The position numbers and the translations under genes were made by a program. Below, piece by piece: positions 25,361-38,800 of a DNA stretch of 64,000 nt. This stretch comes from Manduca sexta (taxonomy: Eukaryota; Arthropoda; Insecta; Lepidoptera; Sphingidae). How positions within the stretch are numbered: position 1 is the stretch's first letter; each line of letters begins with the position of its first letter. The stretch is from the NCBI RefSeq assembly GCF_014839805.1, contig NC_051124.1, forward strand, positions 7,130,001 through 7,194,000, written 5' to 3'. The notes below the pieces were generated by a model. It was given only the letters and a program-made list of their open reading frames with translations, did not search any database and was not told the origin of the DNA.

Positions 25361-27269
25361 TTAGAAATTGCACTTACTACTAGTTTCAAATAATATGTGT
25401 AAATTTTAACTGAGGAATGATAAAATTCATAAGTAGTTCGGAATTGTTGTGTTATTATAAATATGTATGTCATGAAGATCCTTCATCATAGAAAGGATTC
25501 ACCTACTTGCGTAGTTCCAAAATTTTACCCTTCATTCACAGTCCAATTAGTCGCCATGCCATCCAATAAAAACAGACAATAGTAAAACAAAAACACGAGT
25601 TTTCTTCTAGTAACCAGTATAATATAACTGCAAATTAAAAACACTTAAGTGAGAAGGCCACGCTTTAAGAATTATGATTTGGATACTTCAATAATACCTT
25701 TGTTAATAAAATATACACATTATATTAGGTACGTATTATAAGAACTCAATTAAATAAATAGTATCTCGTGAGGTAATGAGATGTCATACGTTCTGCACTT
25801 GAACAATGAAACAAGACCTAACAACCGCGGCAGCAAACTATCTGTCGGTTTGACATACATAGCTAATACAAGTACCTCTTAGTTTTTTTATACGTCATGG
25901 ACTTTTTAATCCCGAAGGGGTGGCAAAGGAACAATTAGGGTTACTTACATTTCGTTGAATTTATTTCTTTCTGTACCATGTTGATTTACTATAAACCAGT
26001 ATAAACAGACTGCAAGCTTTTTGCGTCTGAAGGTATTTGCAGACATAGTAATTATATTATATTATATCATACACACAAAGGGATCAATGAACTCCCTATG
26101 AGATGACAAAAGTGCATAGATGACAATGGTGCCTACTTTGATTAATTAATTATATTTAAAAAAAAATCTACTTTATATACCTCACATACGAAACGCGATT
26201 TCATATGTAAGGTACCCAATATTAGGTATTATAGGATCGAGTGCCCCAGCGGAGCATGGATAATTTCTTCATATTTTTTGCTTTGTGTCTTCTTTACTAT
26301 ATATTTGGCCTTTTTCTACCACAATGGCCTAATTAATGTTGGGAAGAAAGTACCTATATTATTATGGAGAACTAATACTTACTTTTTTACTGCCTCACCT
26401 GCATGGAAAATGAAACCTATATACGAATGATTGTGAAAATGATTTTATATTTGTTAGAAGAAGTAAAAAGTAACTCCTGAACGGATTAAGATGAAATTTT
26501 GCACACGGATATATCATGCCCTTATTTATTTTCTAGGCTTCTTATCCCAGTAGTTGCCCGTGGGATATATTTTTTTTTTATTTAATGTTTTAAGTAGATG
26601 GCGCTAGCATCGTACAGATGGCGCTAGCATTGTACAGATGGCGCTATGGATAGCTATAGTGATTTAGGGATGCTTTAATGGGAAAGGCTTCTGACTCGGA
26701 CGAAGTCGCGGGCAATACTTAGTAGCTCATGAATGAATTTCCAGGACTTTATCACAGTTGTGTACCAAAATTCATCCAAATACATTCAGCGTCTTATGAG
26801 TTTATGGATAACATATTTCCAAAAATCTTAGTTATACTGTAGGCAATAGGATAGTTTAAAGGATTTTCGGTATGCACGTCGATGAATTATTCAAATTTAT
26901 TAACATGAAGCTTTACATAACAGAAGAAATGTAGGTTATAAGTTATAACGATTGTAATGTGGTCCTTTGAGGAGGGATATATGATGATTTGAGGTCGTTG
27001 CTAAATAAAGACATAGATTTTTTTATTTTAATTTAGTTTTTCATCTCTGTAGCTTCCTTACCAAATTTAAAAAATATTTGTATAATTAAAAATCACATTA
27101 TCGTTGAGAACTTTAGGCTAGATTCCAATAACGAGTATAGGGTAAGTATATACTAAAAATTCCATTTAATGCATACATATTAAGTTACCATATTACATTC
27201 CAAAAATATAATAAAACATGAGTAAGTCGTGAGTTACCGAACAACCTGTAAGACGTTCTTTGACAATTT
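25361..27269. other. Intergenic between the arylphorin genes, proximal half
   Basis: AT-rich. Contains a family A tail fragment near 25900-25935 ('taatcccgaaggggtggc') and a transposon-like stretch at about 26455-26720 with 'gaacggattaagatgaaa' and 'gcccgtgggata' wording plus a short tandem repeat (listed separately). No gene recognised. Confidence 0.45.
26597..26648 (+). repeat. Short tandem repeat, three units of 'gatggcgcta'
   Basis: Three near-identical 20-base units built on 'agatggcgctagcatcgtac' follow each other, the last decaying after 'agatggcgctatgg'. The same 'gatggcgct' core appears singly near 17040 and 61475. Confidence 0.7.
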
Positions 27270-27560
27270 TTTTTAAATTTTTTGAATGACGAGACGAGCT
27301 TGATGGTAAGCGATACGACTGTCCATACACAGTAGAACACCATCCAACACCTTGAATTACGAAGTATTGTTTGGTATTGCACTGCACTCGCCATCATGAG
27401 ACGTGAGATGTTAAGTCTCATTATGTCCAGTATTTACACTGGCTACAATGTCTTTAAACCGGAACACAACAGTGACTACACACTGCTGCTTGGCGTCATA
27501 AATACACATTGCGGTGGTACCTACCCACGCGGAATCTCCCATATGAGAGACTATGTTAGT
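27270..27560 (-). repeat. Dispersed repeat family B
   Basis: Minus copy with 'gacgagacgagcttgatggt' near 27288, 'tttaaaccggaacacaacag' near 27452 and palindromic 'tctcccatatgagaga' near 27535. Frames at 27185, 27193 and 27396 lie over it. Confidence 0.7.
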
Positions 27561-27959
27561 AACTTGATCATGTTTGCCTATTTCTAACTAATTTGATGGT
27601 CCAAGAATTGCTGTTTAAAGTACCCTATTTACAGTATTGATCATCATCGAGGTTGGTAATGCCTTATTTATGTAAAGACATGAACAGAGATTTTCCAGGG
27701 TGGCACTACACTGCAATAACCTTAGCCTTGAATAAAGTATAAAAAAAAAACAAATCGCGTGGTAGATGCATACTTATTTACAAATAATTGTATATCTATA
27801 CTCTACATTATCATAACAATAACAAAAAATATATATATTATGCCGAATATTATTCTATGCGTTATCTTATTAAGCTCCGTAGTGATTATTTGATAAATAA
27901 TTATTGTTTGTATACCGGCCAATTGTCACAAGGTCGAAGCATAAAAGTTCTAGACGTTA

Positions 27960-28290
27960 AATGTTAGGGTTCCGTAGAAAAAAAGAAGTGATTTTGCAGA
28001 TTGCGCGTTCACACGTGCTATCTATCTTCATAAAGTAATAGGCTAAATGCTGTAAGCCCCAATAGTGACCTCTTAAGATAGGCAGGGGACGCCGTGGCAT
28101 AATTCCCTAGACGCACCCGAGCTACGGGGCGCTTTATACTCTTCATAGCACCACCTGCTATACAAATAGATACGCCATATTTAAAAACCAAATTTCATCC
28201 AAATCCGCTCGGTTGTTTCTGTGTTTACTTCCAACAAACATCCAAACATTTACGCAAACTTCTGCATTTATAACATTAGTGAGATTTTAG
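27960..28290 (+). repeat. Transposon debris with RTE-like 3' end
   Basis: 'gttagggttccgtagaaaa' near 27961 resembles the bounded element at 18376. 'aaatttcatccaaatccgct' to 'catttataacattagtgaga' (about 28190-28290) is a typical non-LTR 3' ending. A complementary 'tgcggaaccctaat' near 28833 could be the far end of the first element. Confidence 0.45.
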
Positions 28291-29084
28291 TAGTGTGAGT
28301 ATTTGCATGCATGTTGTGTTTACCTACTCAGCACCGAATTTAGATAATGGTTTTTTGTTGTTTGATTTGTTATTGAGCATCTTCTATTCGCAATTTTAAA
28401 ATAAAATCAGTAATCCACCTTAGTTCCATCTCTATTTATATTTTTTCTCATTATATGTTTCCAAATGATAGCTGATATTGATAATATAAGACTGCGAAAT
28501 TGAAATACTACCAGTTTCATAGCTTAATTAACCAAAGGAGCAGACTGAATAGTAAGTCAGACTATACAAATTGACGGCGCCATGGATCGTTTTATTGAAT
28601 TATATTGAGACTGGTTAAGATGTTTGTATGAAACGATTAAAAAAAATCCTGTACGTTTAACAATCTCACTAATAATTATTTGCGGAGCAGCGAAGGTGGT
28701 GGTGCATATCTCATCTTTTCTCTGTATGATGCCACATCCACCCTACAGATAAAACCAGCTGACATGGCTCATCCAGTTATAAACTTTGTATAGCATTGAA
28801 ATTTAAAAAATATTTTAGTTGTACAAATTTGTGCGGAACCCTAATCATTATAATACACGCAGGCGATTTTTATTTAATTAGAGGTGAACAATTTTATCGT
28901 GGTTCAACCTAAAAAATGACCTCTACGTTCTGATGGAAAGTTTTAATATAACCAAACAACACGCGCTTCTATCTTGCTCTGGTCTAATTTGAATTTATTT
29001 GAATCTGAATGAGAAACAAAAAAAAAAATAAGGCTAGGGTACCACCATAGTTTCACAAGAACCCAACATTTATTTATGTAAATT
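28291..29084. other. Intergenic, nothing recognised
   Basis: AT-rich sequence without gene or clear repeat, apart from the possible element end near 28833. Confidence 0.4.
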
Positions 29085-29312
29085 AAGGGGCGAGTTGCAA
29101 TTCCCTGATGATTAGCATCACAAGTACCCATAAACAGTGACAATACCAATATTGCCCTGCTATGCCCTGAGATCTTTGAAGTAAAGTCTCATAATGCCTA
29201 CCAATTATTACACCTCAAAAACCGAACACTTCAGTGGATGCCCACTTGGCAGCAGAAATAGACATAGCCGTGGTACCTACCCAGCCGGACCCTCACACAC
29301 GAGAGTTCTAGA
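29085..29312 (-). repeat. Family B-like copy, diverged
   Basis: Keeps the order of family B in minus orientation: 'acccataaacagtgacaat', 'aagtctcataatgcc', 'cttggcagcagaaatagac', 'gtggtacctacccagccgga', 'cctcacacacgagag'. More diverged than the other copies. Confidence 0.55.
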
Positions 29313-29406
29313 AATACGTAAAATGGCAGCTTTATTCTAACTTTCGTAGATACGTGGAGTAAGATTTCCGAAAACTTCCTCTTTCGTTTTTTTACTCGTA
29401 TTCTTG

Positions 29407-29735
29407 AGTGGCGCTAGCCTAGTTGGGTGTGGAACGGACTGCTGAGACGAATGTCCGCAGTTTTAAATCATAGGGGCACACACCTCTGACTTTTCTGAAA
29501 TGATGTGTGTATTCTTTGTGAGTTATCGTTTAGGTACTTTAATGGTGAAGAAAAACATCGTGAGAAAACTTACATACCTGAGAAATTCTCTATAGGAATC
29601 GGTAGTAGTGGGTGTGTGAAGTCTCCGCACAAGGCTAGCGATGTGGACTAAAGCCTAATCCCTTTCAGCAAGGGAGGAGGCCCGTGCCCAGCCGTGGGAC
29701 AGTATATAATTTAGGGCTGATATTATTATTATATA
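29407..29735 (+). repeat. tRNA-headed SINE, family C
   Basis: Head 'cctagttgggtgtggaacgg' near 29419, then 'gggcacacacctctgacttt' near 29474, 'aggcccgtgcccagccgtgg' near 29678 and a 'gggctgatattattatta' tail. Confidence 0.75.
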
Positions 29736-30695
29736 CCTATATTCATTTATTTTTCCGGATACAATTCCAATATTATGGATATTTGCGGGGATTGGAGATC
29801 ATTGATCGACTTGCACCCTGTCACGATTGTGCCACTATCTTACTATTACTACTTTTACATATCGTAAAAATATTTGTTATTAGGAATACAACACTAAATA
29901 TCAGGTACATGTTTGTACATAAAAACTTTATTAAATTTTTTGGCAAAAAACAATGCAAATAAACTTGAAAATATATCTATTAGAATCCAAGACGTAATAT
30001 TATGTTTAAAATATACGTTTTATCTTTTAGTCACAAATATAATAGTCATATAATTTAGAATGGATTAGAAGAGATTAAACATTTCAGTTGTGTATTTAAA
30101 AGTGTCATGAAAAAGAAAAAAACAAATTAAAATTCACCGCTGTTATATATTTTACTATTCTTATATCTCGATCTATTAGGAAATATTTTATTTTGTTTAA
30201 AATTCTTACTAACATACGATATGAGACAAAGATTATTTCTTCCAAATAGTTGGAAATCGTTGCCGGTTCACAGTTTTCATTTAAAGTATTTATTTAATAA
30301 AAAGTAAATACTAATATGTTACAAGAGCTGTACATAAATATTGAACATAACATCAAATAATTTCCTATTCAGGAGGCTGAATTGAGACATACCGCACCCA
30401 TCTTCGCCATTTAGCCCCATAGATTACAAAGCAGCTGGACCTTTTGCGATTTAGCGGACATTATTTCAGACTTTAGCCGGAATTGATGATTTTAATATAA
30501 CTACCCAAACAATCCGAGACCGCACCACGGTAGTCGTATTGCGTACACAATACACCTCATCCACCGATGTAGTCTATAATCATTTCTGATTATCTACTTT
30601 TTCATGGAAATGCAATAAGCCATACTTAATGGTAATATTGACATTGGACAATAGTTAAATTAAGTGTACTTTAACTATATTGTTTATTGCTTGGA
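29736..30695. other. Intergenic, nothing recognised
   Basis: AT-rich; the frame at 29684-29962 starts in SINE sequence and has no family signature. Confidence 0.45.
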
Positions 30696-31060
30696 ATACT
30701 GCTTCAGTGGCGTAGTTGTAATTATACATGGTACGAGTACAACTACCACGCTGAAGTCCTGGGTTCGAATCCCGGGCTAGCCAAAATAATAGTGACTGGG
30801 TTTTTCTTCTGGGATCTTAAAAAATAGTCGGTTGCAGCTTGAATTCAGGAAGTTGGCACCTACGCAGGTAAATCCGTAGGTCCTGGGCCTGATTTCTTTC
30901 CGGTCATGTCGAATTGCCGTCTCACCGGACTATTAGATAGAAGGAACACAGAGTGCATCTTTGTATTGCGCACACAGTTGTGCACTATATGTCCTGCGTA
31001 CTTGGCTGATCTCCGTTAAGAAGAAATTAAATTAAAAAAAAAACCTTTTTGGTTGGTTTC
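30696..31060 (+). repeat. tRNA-headed SINE, family A2, best-preserved copy
   Basis: A-box-like 'tggcgtagttgta' near 30709 and an intact B box GGTTCGAATCC at 30762-30772, then the A2 body ('gaattcaggaagttggc', 'ggtcatgtcgaattgccgtc', 'tgtattgcgcacac') to about 31020 and an A-rich tail. Confidence 0.75.
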
Positions 31061-31830
31061 ATTTAACCGAATACCAAAAACAAGCGAGCCGCTCACCTGA
31101 TAGTAAGGAACAGAATTACCCATACAGAGTAATAACAATATTGTACTGCGGTTATCATACTGAAATATTAAATACTAGCTTCCGCCCGCAGTTTCGCCTG
31201 CGTGGATTTCGGACTTCAAAAAGTAGACAAATATAATGAGAAAGCTTCGAACTGCTTAGCTATCGGGAGTTACACGTGTTATTGTGAGTTAACCATAAAA
31301 GATAGACATATGCTGTCGTGGGATATTTTTTATATAATTTTAAGGAGAACATTTCCGTCATACATGATTTCTGTGTAGCTTTAACCATTAAGGTTGCACA
31401 CGCGACGGAAGCTTAAAAAATGGAGTAACTTCTCCCGTTTTCCCAACATTTTCCATCACTGCTCTGCTCCTATTAATTGTAGCGTGATGAAAAGTATACT
31501 ATAACCAGCTCAGGAGTATGAAAAATAATTGTACCAAGTTTCGTTAAAATCCGTCGAGTAGTTTTTGTTTCTATAACGGTTGTACAGACAGACAAAAATT
31601 TTACTAATTGCATTTTTGGCTTTAATATCGATCGCTAATCACCCCCTGATAGTTATTTTGGAAATATATTTCATGTACAGAATTGACCTCTCTACGGATT
31701 TATTATAAGTATAGATTAAGTCTCAAAATGCCCTGTTATTACATCTTCAAGCTAGAATATGACAGTGCACGCACACTACTGCTAGACAGCAAATATAGAA
31801 ATTAAGTTATCATCACCTTCCAAGGATGAG
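31061..31830 (-). repeat. Family B copy split by an RTE-like element
   Basis: A minus family B copy begins near 31080 ('gcgagccgctcacctgatag') and stops at about 31175. Plus-oriented sequence 'ctagcttccgcccgcagttt' to 'tataagtata' (about 31177-31710) has the form of a complete short non-LTR-derived insert. Family B then resumes with 'agattaagtctcaaaatgcc' near 31713 and 'gctagacagcaaatatag' near 31781. The repeated 'attaa' at the junctions may be a target duplication. Confidence 0.55.
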
Positions 31831-31864
31831 GAATCTGTTACCATAAAATAATGATTAACTCAGG

Positions 31865-32000
31865 TTTATATATCATCAGCCCTGTATTACATACTGTCCT
31901 ACTATTGGGCACGGGCCTCCTCTACTACGGAGAGGGATTAGGCCTTAGTCCACCACGTTGATCTAGTGCGGATTGGTAGACTTCACAACTTTTTCAACTC
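31865..32000 (-). repeat. SINE family C, 3' part
   Basis: Complement of the 3' third of family C: 'cagccctgtattacatactg' near 31880, 'gcacgggcctcctctactac' near 31910 and 'tagtgcggattggtagactt' near 31965. The tRNA-like head is absent. Confidence 0.7.
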
Positions 32001-32316
32001 AGGTTTGGATTATTTAAATTATTGATTTCAGGTAGATAGTAGCAACACAAGAGGACCATCGCACAGAGTAGCTTAAAGAACTGATGAAATATGTGTAAGA
32101 AGTAAATGGCTATTAGAGTTAGGTGGTTCAATATCTGGACACTTTTTGAGAATAAGTTAAGATCAATTACACAAATAGATTGTCTACCATTATGCAACAC
32201 CGAAATCGAAAGTGATATGATAAGTAATAAAACAATAAACTTCAGACAAAAGCATTACACTAGTATGACCTCTAAATTATCGCTTACCTACAGTTAATGA
32301 GATGAAGAAGGGGTCA

Positions 32317-32426
32317 ACTGATAAGATGATAAAGAAAGCATAATATTTTGTCACTAAGGAATTGTAGACGATAAGCTCGTCGATCGAGGTATAAATTGTC
32401 GAATCGGCGATGCTGAGGTACAGTTG
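32317..32426 (+). promoter_or_regulatory. Arylphorin beta proximal promoter
   Basis: Block 32317-32359 ('actgataagatgataaagaa' onward) matches 21823-21861 upstream of arylphorin alpha and has two TGATAA motifs (32319-32324, 32327-32332). TATAAAT is at 32390-32396 and initiator-like ACAGTTGG at 32420-32427, about 30 bases downstream. The leader would be about 23 bases. Shared architecture suggests the two subunits are switched on together. Confidence 0.8.
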
Positions 32427-32444
32427 GCTTGTGGACTGGCAATT

Positions 32445-35362
32445 ATGAAGACTGTCATAATCCTAGCGGGGTTGGTGGCCCTGGCCCTCGGCAGCGAAGT
32501 GCCTGTCAAGCACTCCTTCAAAGTTAAGGATGGTAATATTAAAATTTTATATTTTTTCTTTAAATTCAATCAAAATATATTTATGATAATTAAAAATGTT
32601 ATTTGAAAATTATAGTTTTCTATTTGATTGTCTGGTAACCACCTCACGTTCGACTGTAAAACAGCCCAAGTTGTTCTTTTGGGTAATGATAAAAAAAACA
32701 TGGATAAAAAATTATTTGTGTGACAATCAGCTAAAGATTTTGTTCTACGATAGTAATCGTCGTGACTGCCCATAAACTGGCAACATTTTCAGAACTGTGA
32801 ATTACAAATCACCGCATGCATTGTAATATTTTGCCCAATTCAATGACAATACATTCCTAATATAATTTTTGTCATCATAGTTGATGCGGCTTTCGTCGAA
32901 CGTCAAAAGAAGGTCTTAGATCTTTTCCAAGATGTCGACCAAGTAAATCCTAACGATGAGTACTACAAGATTGGCAAGGAATACAACATCGAGGCTAACA
33001 TCGACAATTACTCGGTAAGAAAATAGAAAAGAAACATATTGATTTCATAATTAATTATTGAGGAAAAGTAATATGTGTGCAATTTCACTTTGGCAGTCAT
33101 TTTATTGCGAACTAGACTATCCGAATAGGTCCATTTAATATCAAAAATACTATATAATAATATCTGGAAAGATTCCTTTTATTATCCACAATTATAATAA
33201 TCATTATTGTGTATTCAATATTCATATCATTTTTATTTTCTTTTACAGAACAAGAAGGCCGTCGAAGAATTCTTGCAGTTATACAGGACAGGTTTCTTGC
33301 CTAAGTACTATGAATTTTCACCCTTCTATGACAGACTAAGGGACGAGGCCATTGGTGTTTTCCACCTCTTTTACTACGCTAAAGATTTTGATACGTTCTA
33401 CAAATCTGCCGCATGGGCGCGTGTGTACCTCAACGAAGGACAGTTCTTATACGCCTACTACATTGCTGTGATTCAGCGTAAAGATACTCAGGGCTTCGTT
33501 GTACCAGCACCGTATGAAGTCTACCCTCAATTCTTCGCAAACTTGAACACTATGCTCAAAGTCTACCGTACCAAAATGCAGGATGGAGTTGTTAGTGCCG
33601 ATTTAGCTGCACAACACGGCATCGTAAAGGAGAACAACTACTACGTATACTATGCCAATTACTCCAACTCATTAGTGTACAACAACGAGGAACAGAGACT
33701 GTCGTACTTCACTGAGGACATCGGCTTGAATTCGTACTACTACTACTTCCACTCTCACTTGCCTTTCTGGTGGAATTCTGAGAGATACGGAGCACTAAAA
33801 TCGCGCCGTGGTGAAATCTACTATTACTTCTATCAGCAATTAATGGCACGTTATTACTTTGAACGTCTCTCGAACGGCCTGGGTGACATTCCCGAATTCT
33901 CATGGTACTCACCAGTCAAGTCTGGCTACTATCCACTGATGTCTTCTTATTACTACCCCTTCGCTCAAAGACCCAACTACTGGAACGTGCACAGTGAAGA
34001 AAACTACGAGAAAGTACGATTCTTGGACACGTATGAAATGTCATTCCTTCAGTTCCTCCAAAACGGACACTTCAAAGCGGTATGTATAACAAAATGTATG
34101 TTTTATTTCTCAGTATACAAGATTCAGTTTAATAACGACATGTCATTTATTTTCAGTTTGACCAGAAGATTGACTTCCACGATTTCAAAGCTATCAACTT
34201 TGTTGGAAACTACTGGCAAGATAATGCTGACCTGTACGGTGAGGAAGTTACCAAGAACTACCAACGTTCATATGAAATTATAGCCCGCCAAGTGCTTGGT
34301 GCTGCACCTAAACCATTCGACAAGTAAGTGTACATGATTTATATTTATGTCCTATCACAGTATAGTAAAGAACACAATTATGATCGTTTTATTAAACTAT
34401 GCCTAGTTTTACTATGCTAATATATGTCTCAATTTTGATATAACATATACTTATTTTTTTTTTGTTACAGGTACACATTCATGCCCAGTGCTTTAGACTT
34501 CTACCAGACGTCTCTGCGTGACCCAATGTTCTACCAACTTTACAACAGAATTCTGAAGTACATATATGAGTACAAGCAGTACCTGCAACCGTACTCTTCA
34601 GAAAAACTGGCATTCAAGGGTGTCAAGGTGGTCGATGTTGTAGTAGACAAACTGGTTACCTTCTTCGAGTACTACGACTTTGATGCGTCCAACAGCGTTT
34701 TCTGGAGCAAAGAGGAGGTTAAATCTAGCTACCCCCATGATTTCAAGATCCGTCAGCCACGCCTTAACCACAAGCCATTCTCTGTCTCTATCGACATCAA
34801 ATCTGAAGCTGCCGTTGATGCCGTTGTCAAGATATTCATGGCACCTAAATACGACGATAATGGATTCCCTCTGAAATTAGAAAACAACTGGAACAAATTC
34901 TTCGAGCTGGACTGGTTCACATACAAATTTGTTGCTGGTGACAACAAAATCGTGAGGAACTCAAACGACTTCTTGATCTTCAAGGACGACTCTGTTCCCA
35001 TGACTGAGTTGTACAAATTATTAGAACAAAATAAGGTTCCACACGACATGTCCGAGGATTACGGCTACCTGCCTAAAAGACTGATGCTGCCAAGAGGTAC
35101 TGAGGGTGGCTTCCCATTCCAGTTCTTCGTTTTCGTATATCCATTCAACGCTGACAGCAAAGATCTTGCACCGTTCGAGGCCTTCATCCAGGACAACAAA
35201 CCTTTGGGCTATCCATTCGACCGTCCCGTTGTTGACGCTTACTTCAAGCAACACAACATGTTCTTCAAGGACGTCTTCGTATACCATGACGGCGAGTACT
35301 TCCCGTACAAGTTCAATGTTCCTTCCCATGTGATGCACTCAAACGTTGTTCCTAAACACTGA
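32445..35362 (+). CDS. Arylphorin subunit, beta type (hexamerin storage protein)
   Basis: Second larval serum arylphorin subunit, expected to co-assemble with or parallel the alpha type. Exons 32445-32532, 32881-33014, 33249-34079, 34157-34323, 34471-35362 give 703 residues, with junction phases 1, 0, 0, 2 as in alpha; exons 2, 3 and 4 have exactly the same lengths (134, 831, 167). [17 protein letters not shown] is the signal peptide; the N-terminal linker is shorter than in alpha. It has the same Tyr/Phe-rich core ([21 protein letters not shown]) and the [12 protein letters not shown] start of the C domain region. The ATG was chosen over an upstream in-frame TTG because it heads the signal peptide and follows the initiator. 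Length and tandem position match the Manduca beta subunit from recall. Confidence 0.96.
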
Positions 35363-35855
35363 AAAGGAATTTGCTTAAATAGCATAGATCACATTATATT
35401 GTATTGAAATGTGTGCAAAGTAACTTAAATAAAACAGATTCATATTATAATGTTATTTTTTTTAGTTTATGAATAACAAAACCTTAACAATTTTTTAACA
35501 TTATTTTTTGGTAACTTGAGCATTTTAAATATACCTCTACTTTTTACACATAACTTTAGCATATCGTCAACGAAATTATATGATTTGCGATTTAAATGCT
35601 ATTTTAACGTTAGTATTATGATAAACTATTTTTAATGAACTTAATCTGTTCAGAATTTACTCTAATCATATTCAAATAGAACATATTATACTATTTAGCT
35701 TAGCTTCTTGCATGCGCTATTTTTTCTTTCCTAAAAAGTACTTAATATTTTTAAATTTCACGCTCTTGGAATTTCGCCCACGATACTTAGACGCATTATC
35801 TTAGGTAGCTATTGATTTAAACACCTACATGTATTTATACAAAAATATTATGATG
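35363..35855. other. Convergent 3' intergenic between arylphorin beta and the divergent hexamerin
   Basis: 493 bases between two stop codons on opposite strands. Holds the beta polyadenylation signal at 35428-35433; the rest is AT-rich and unremarkable. Confidence 0.6.
35428..35433 (+). terminator. Polyadenylation signal, arylphorin beta
   Basis: AATAAA 66 bases after the beta stop codon, in AT-rich sequence. Confidence 0.7.
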
Positions 35856-38800
35856 TCAATACAAGTGAGGGGAAAAGCTACCGCTTTCATCAATATAATG
35901 GCGTTTATGATATATAGTAACATCATAAAATTTATAATTATTTGCGTTATTATTATATCCAGTGGCTCGCCTGTGGAAAGGAAACCCTAATGGTTTTGAA
36001 TCTACTTCATATGATACTTGCTTATAATAGTTTACATCTGGTGCATGATCCATTAGAGATATATCATCAGCATGTGTAAGCATAACAAATAGTTTTAAAT
36101 CTAATCCGTTTTCGATTCCTTTAGGTATTAATAAATTTCCAGGGAATTTATACATGTTGTATTTAGGTTTCTTTTGTGACGATTGCTTACTGTGTGGGTT
36201 GTAATAATCGTATAAATTTTCGTCGGTAAAGAATGAGTACTTTGATGATTTTTCCGGAGACCAAATAATATCGTTGATTCCTCCTTGTAGGCTATAATGG
36301 AAGGAGTCTAGTTCATAGAATTTAGAGTACTCGCTCCAACAATCGTAATCACATTTGGGACCCAAAAATAATCTCACAATTACATTTTGTTCCATTGAGG
36401 ATTGTACAGTAATATTTAGAGAGAAAGGCAAATGCTTCAAGCGTCTTTGTCGTGCAAATATTGGCCACTTTTTCGACAGGTAATAGTTATTTTGATCCGT
36501 TGTTACTTTGTTTATAGAAAACTGATAATAGTCAAAATATGTTACAATTTTTGTAAAATTATTTCCAATGATCGTAAAGTCTTCTGTTTCATATTCAGAT
36601 AAATCGAATGGTTCCATAGTGTCTTTTAATTCTGTGAAATATCCCAAAACATATTGTATCATCTGCCAGTAAATAGGGTCCCGAAGTGTTGTTTCAGGAT
36701 GGTGCAATATCGAAGGGGCTGGATTGTACCTGCGAAACATTACAATTATTATTGTCAATTGCTTTTACTGTTATATTATTGATTTAACAGCACTTTATCG
36801 CCACTTACTCATTCGTATTACATCTATTACCACCAGCTCCGAATAAGGACCGGATTGTTTTAGTCATTCTGACACTTTCCAGATTAGCTCTGATTAACTT
36901 TGCTAGCATATTTACATAATTGTCATCGATCATGTTAACTGTGGTCCCATTGTCCTGAAAAAAGAAAATAAATTTATTTGCAATGTAAATATAGATAGAA
37001 AAGGTTTTTTGTTCTTGTTAATAACTGTGTATTTTTTACTCACCATAATAATAAATCCACGAGCTATACACTCACGTATTGCGATGTCTATAGATTTTAT
37101 TTTAGCTTTCTCATCAGACCATTCGGTTTGGACGGACGGTCTAAAGGGAAACGCTAGACCATTGTCATAAATCAAATGGGGATTATAATAAGACTTGTCA
37201 GTGTTCTTTTTGCACTTTTCGGAATCCAATTCTTGTTTTAAATGTTCCTTCTCTAGCTGATATCGAGCAACTAATTGTTGGTGAGTGTAATAGTAGTGCT
37301 CAGCATGTCTTGGATTTATTACATCCAACTCCTCATTGGACATCCAAAACGGATGCAGAAGGTGTACTCCAAGATAATAACAGTTGAGAGCAATGTCTTC
37401 TCTAAAGTAATTAATTTCTTCATCCCCACCGTTATGGGCTAAATTCCATCCGGAATAGTTTGTGTTTATTACAATGAAACCATGTGACTGATAATATTGA
37501 TTGACTGTCGATTCCTCAGGCAGGTCTCCGCGGTAGTTCATGATTCCGCGGAGTCCCAAAGCCTTTACGATCGTTTCAGAGTTGACAAAGAAATTTGGTT
37601 TTTCAATATAGCATGGCACTTGAGTTATAAGCTTTCTATTTAATTTAAGACTGTATAAATAATTTACTTTAATAGCGTAGTTTAACATGTCTTTGTTAAT
37701 ATTGTTTTTTGCCCAATCCACGAATGTTTCATAGTCACTATGCTCTATGTTTTGAAGAAATCGAAAGAGTGCAATCGTAGCTTCTCTCATGTCATCGTCG
37801 TATATGTTGAATGTGAGACCTTTTTGAGTGATACCTTTTTCTATATAACTATTAAATGCCTTGAAGTATTCATTATTCTAGAATAAAAAAGTCCACTTTA
37901 TCTCTACTGTGTTAAATTAATGACATCATATAAGCACAAATCTATTAATATATTTTAATATTTATGATGATGTTATAATACACCAGATAATTCAATTAAG
38001 ATAACTATATGTTAAAAAGAAGGAAAGATCCTTACAGTCTTAAATATCTTTTACATTAGAGTTAATTTTCTTCAGCAGATACTGATGTGTACTTACGTCA
38101 TTTGCTACATCCGGCAGCAATTTAATATTGTTCTGTGTTTGTGGTGAGAATCCTGAGGGAACGATATGCATAATATATTTAGCCTCGTCGACGGATAGTT
38201 CTGCAATTTAATATCATTAAATTTTATTTTTTGGCATAACGTTAGCTCGAAGATCATCAGTGTTTAGTAATACTTTTCAACAAAAGCAGTGCCCAAGAAT
38301 ACACAAGAGTTGCTGATTCTAGTAATAGAAAAATTCTTTGAGTAATAATTTCATCAAAAAGATCGTTATTTATTACGATTATATTATGTTACAACGTTTT
38401 TTTCGTAGTTATTACACTGTAGGAATTTTATTCTGAGAACGACTTTCATGCCAGCGATTGGAAACTAATATCTCATATCCGTAACGCTAATAGTAAATCA
38501 ATAAAAAATAAGAACTCTCGCCATGTTGTAGAAAAATATGGAATTAATTTAATGATAACGGTAACTTAAAAAAGTAAAGTGGTGCCCCTAAGGCAGTTTT
38601 GTTTTCCTGGTCAGGCTATCAGAATTTTTTGAGTTTTCTATGATGAGTATAGACTGCACACACAAACATACACACACACACACACACCATCATGTGTGTG
38701 TGCATGCAGAGGCAACCAGGGCACCCTCTTTTTGCCAAGTGTGTTCCGTCCCGTGATATGTTAGGGGGCGACCCTATCGTCATATTCGGCACAAATTCCA

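Noticed and set aside
38655..38705. CA/TG tract as a CRISPR-like or regulatory array
   Set aside because: It is a simple dinucleotide microsatellite at the end of a SINE.
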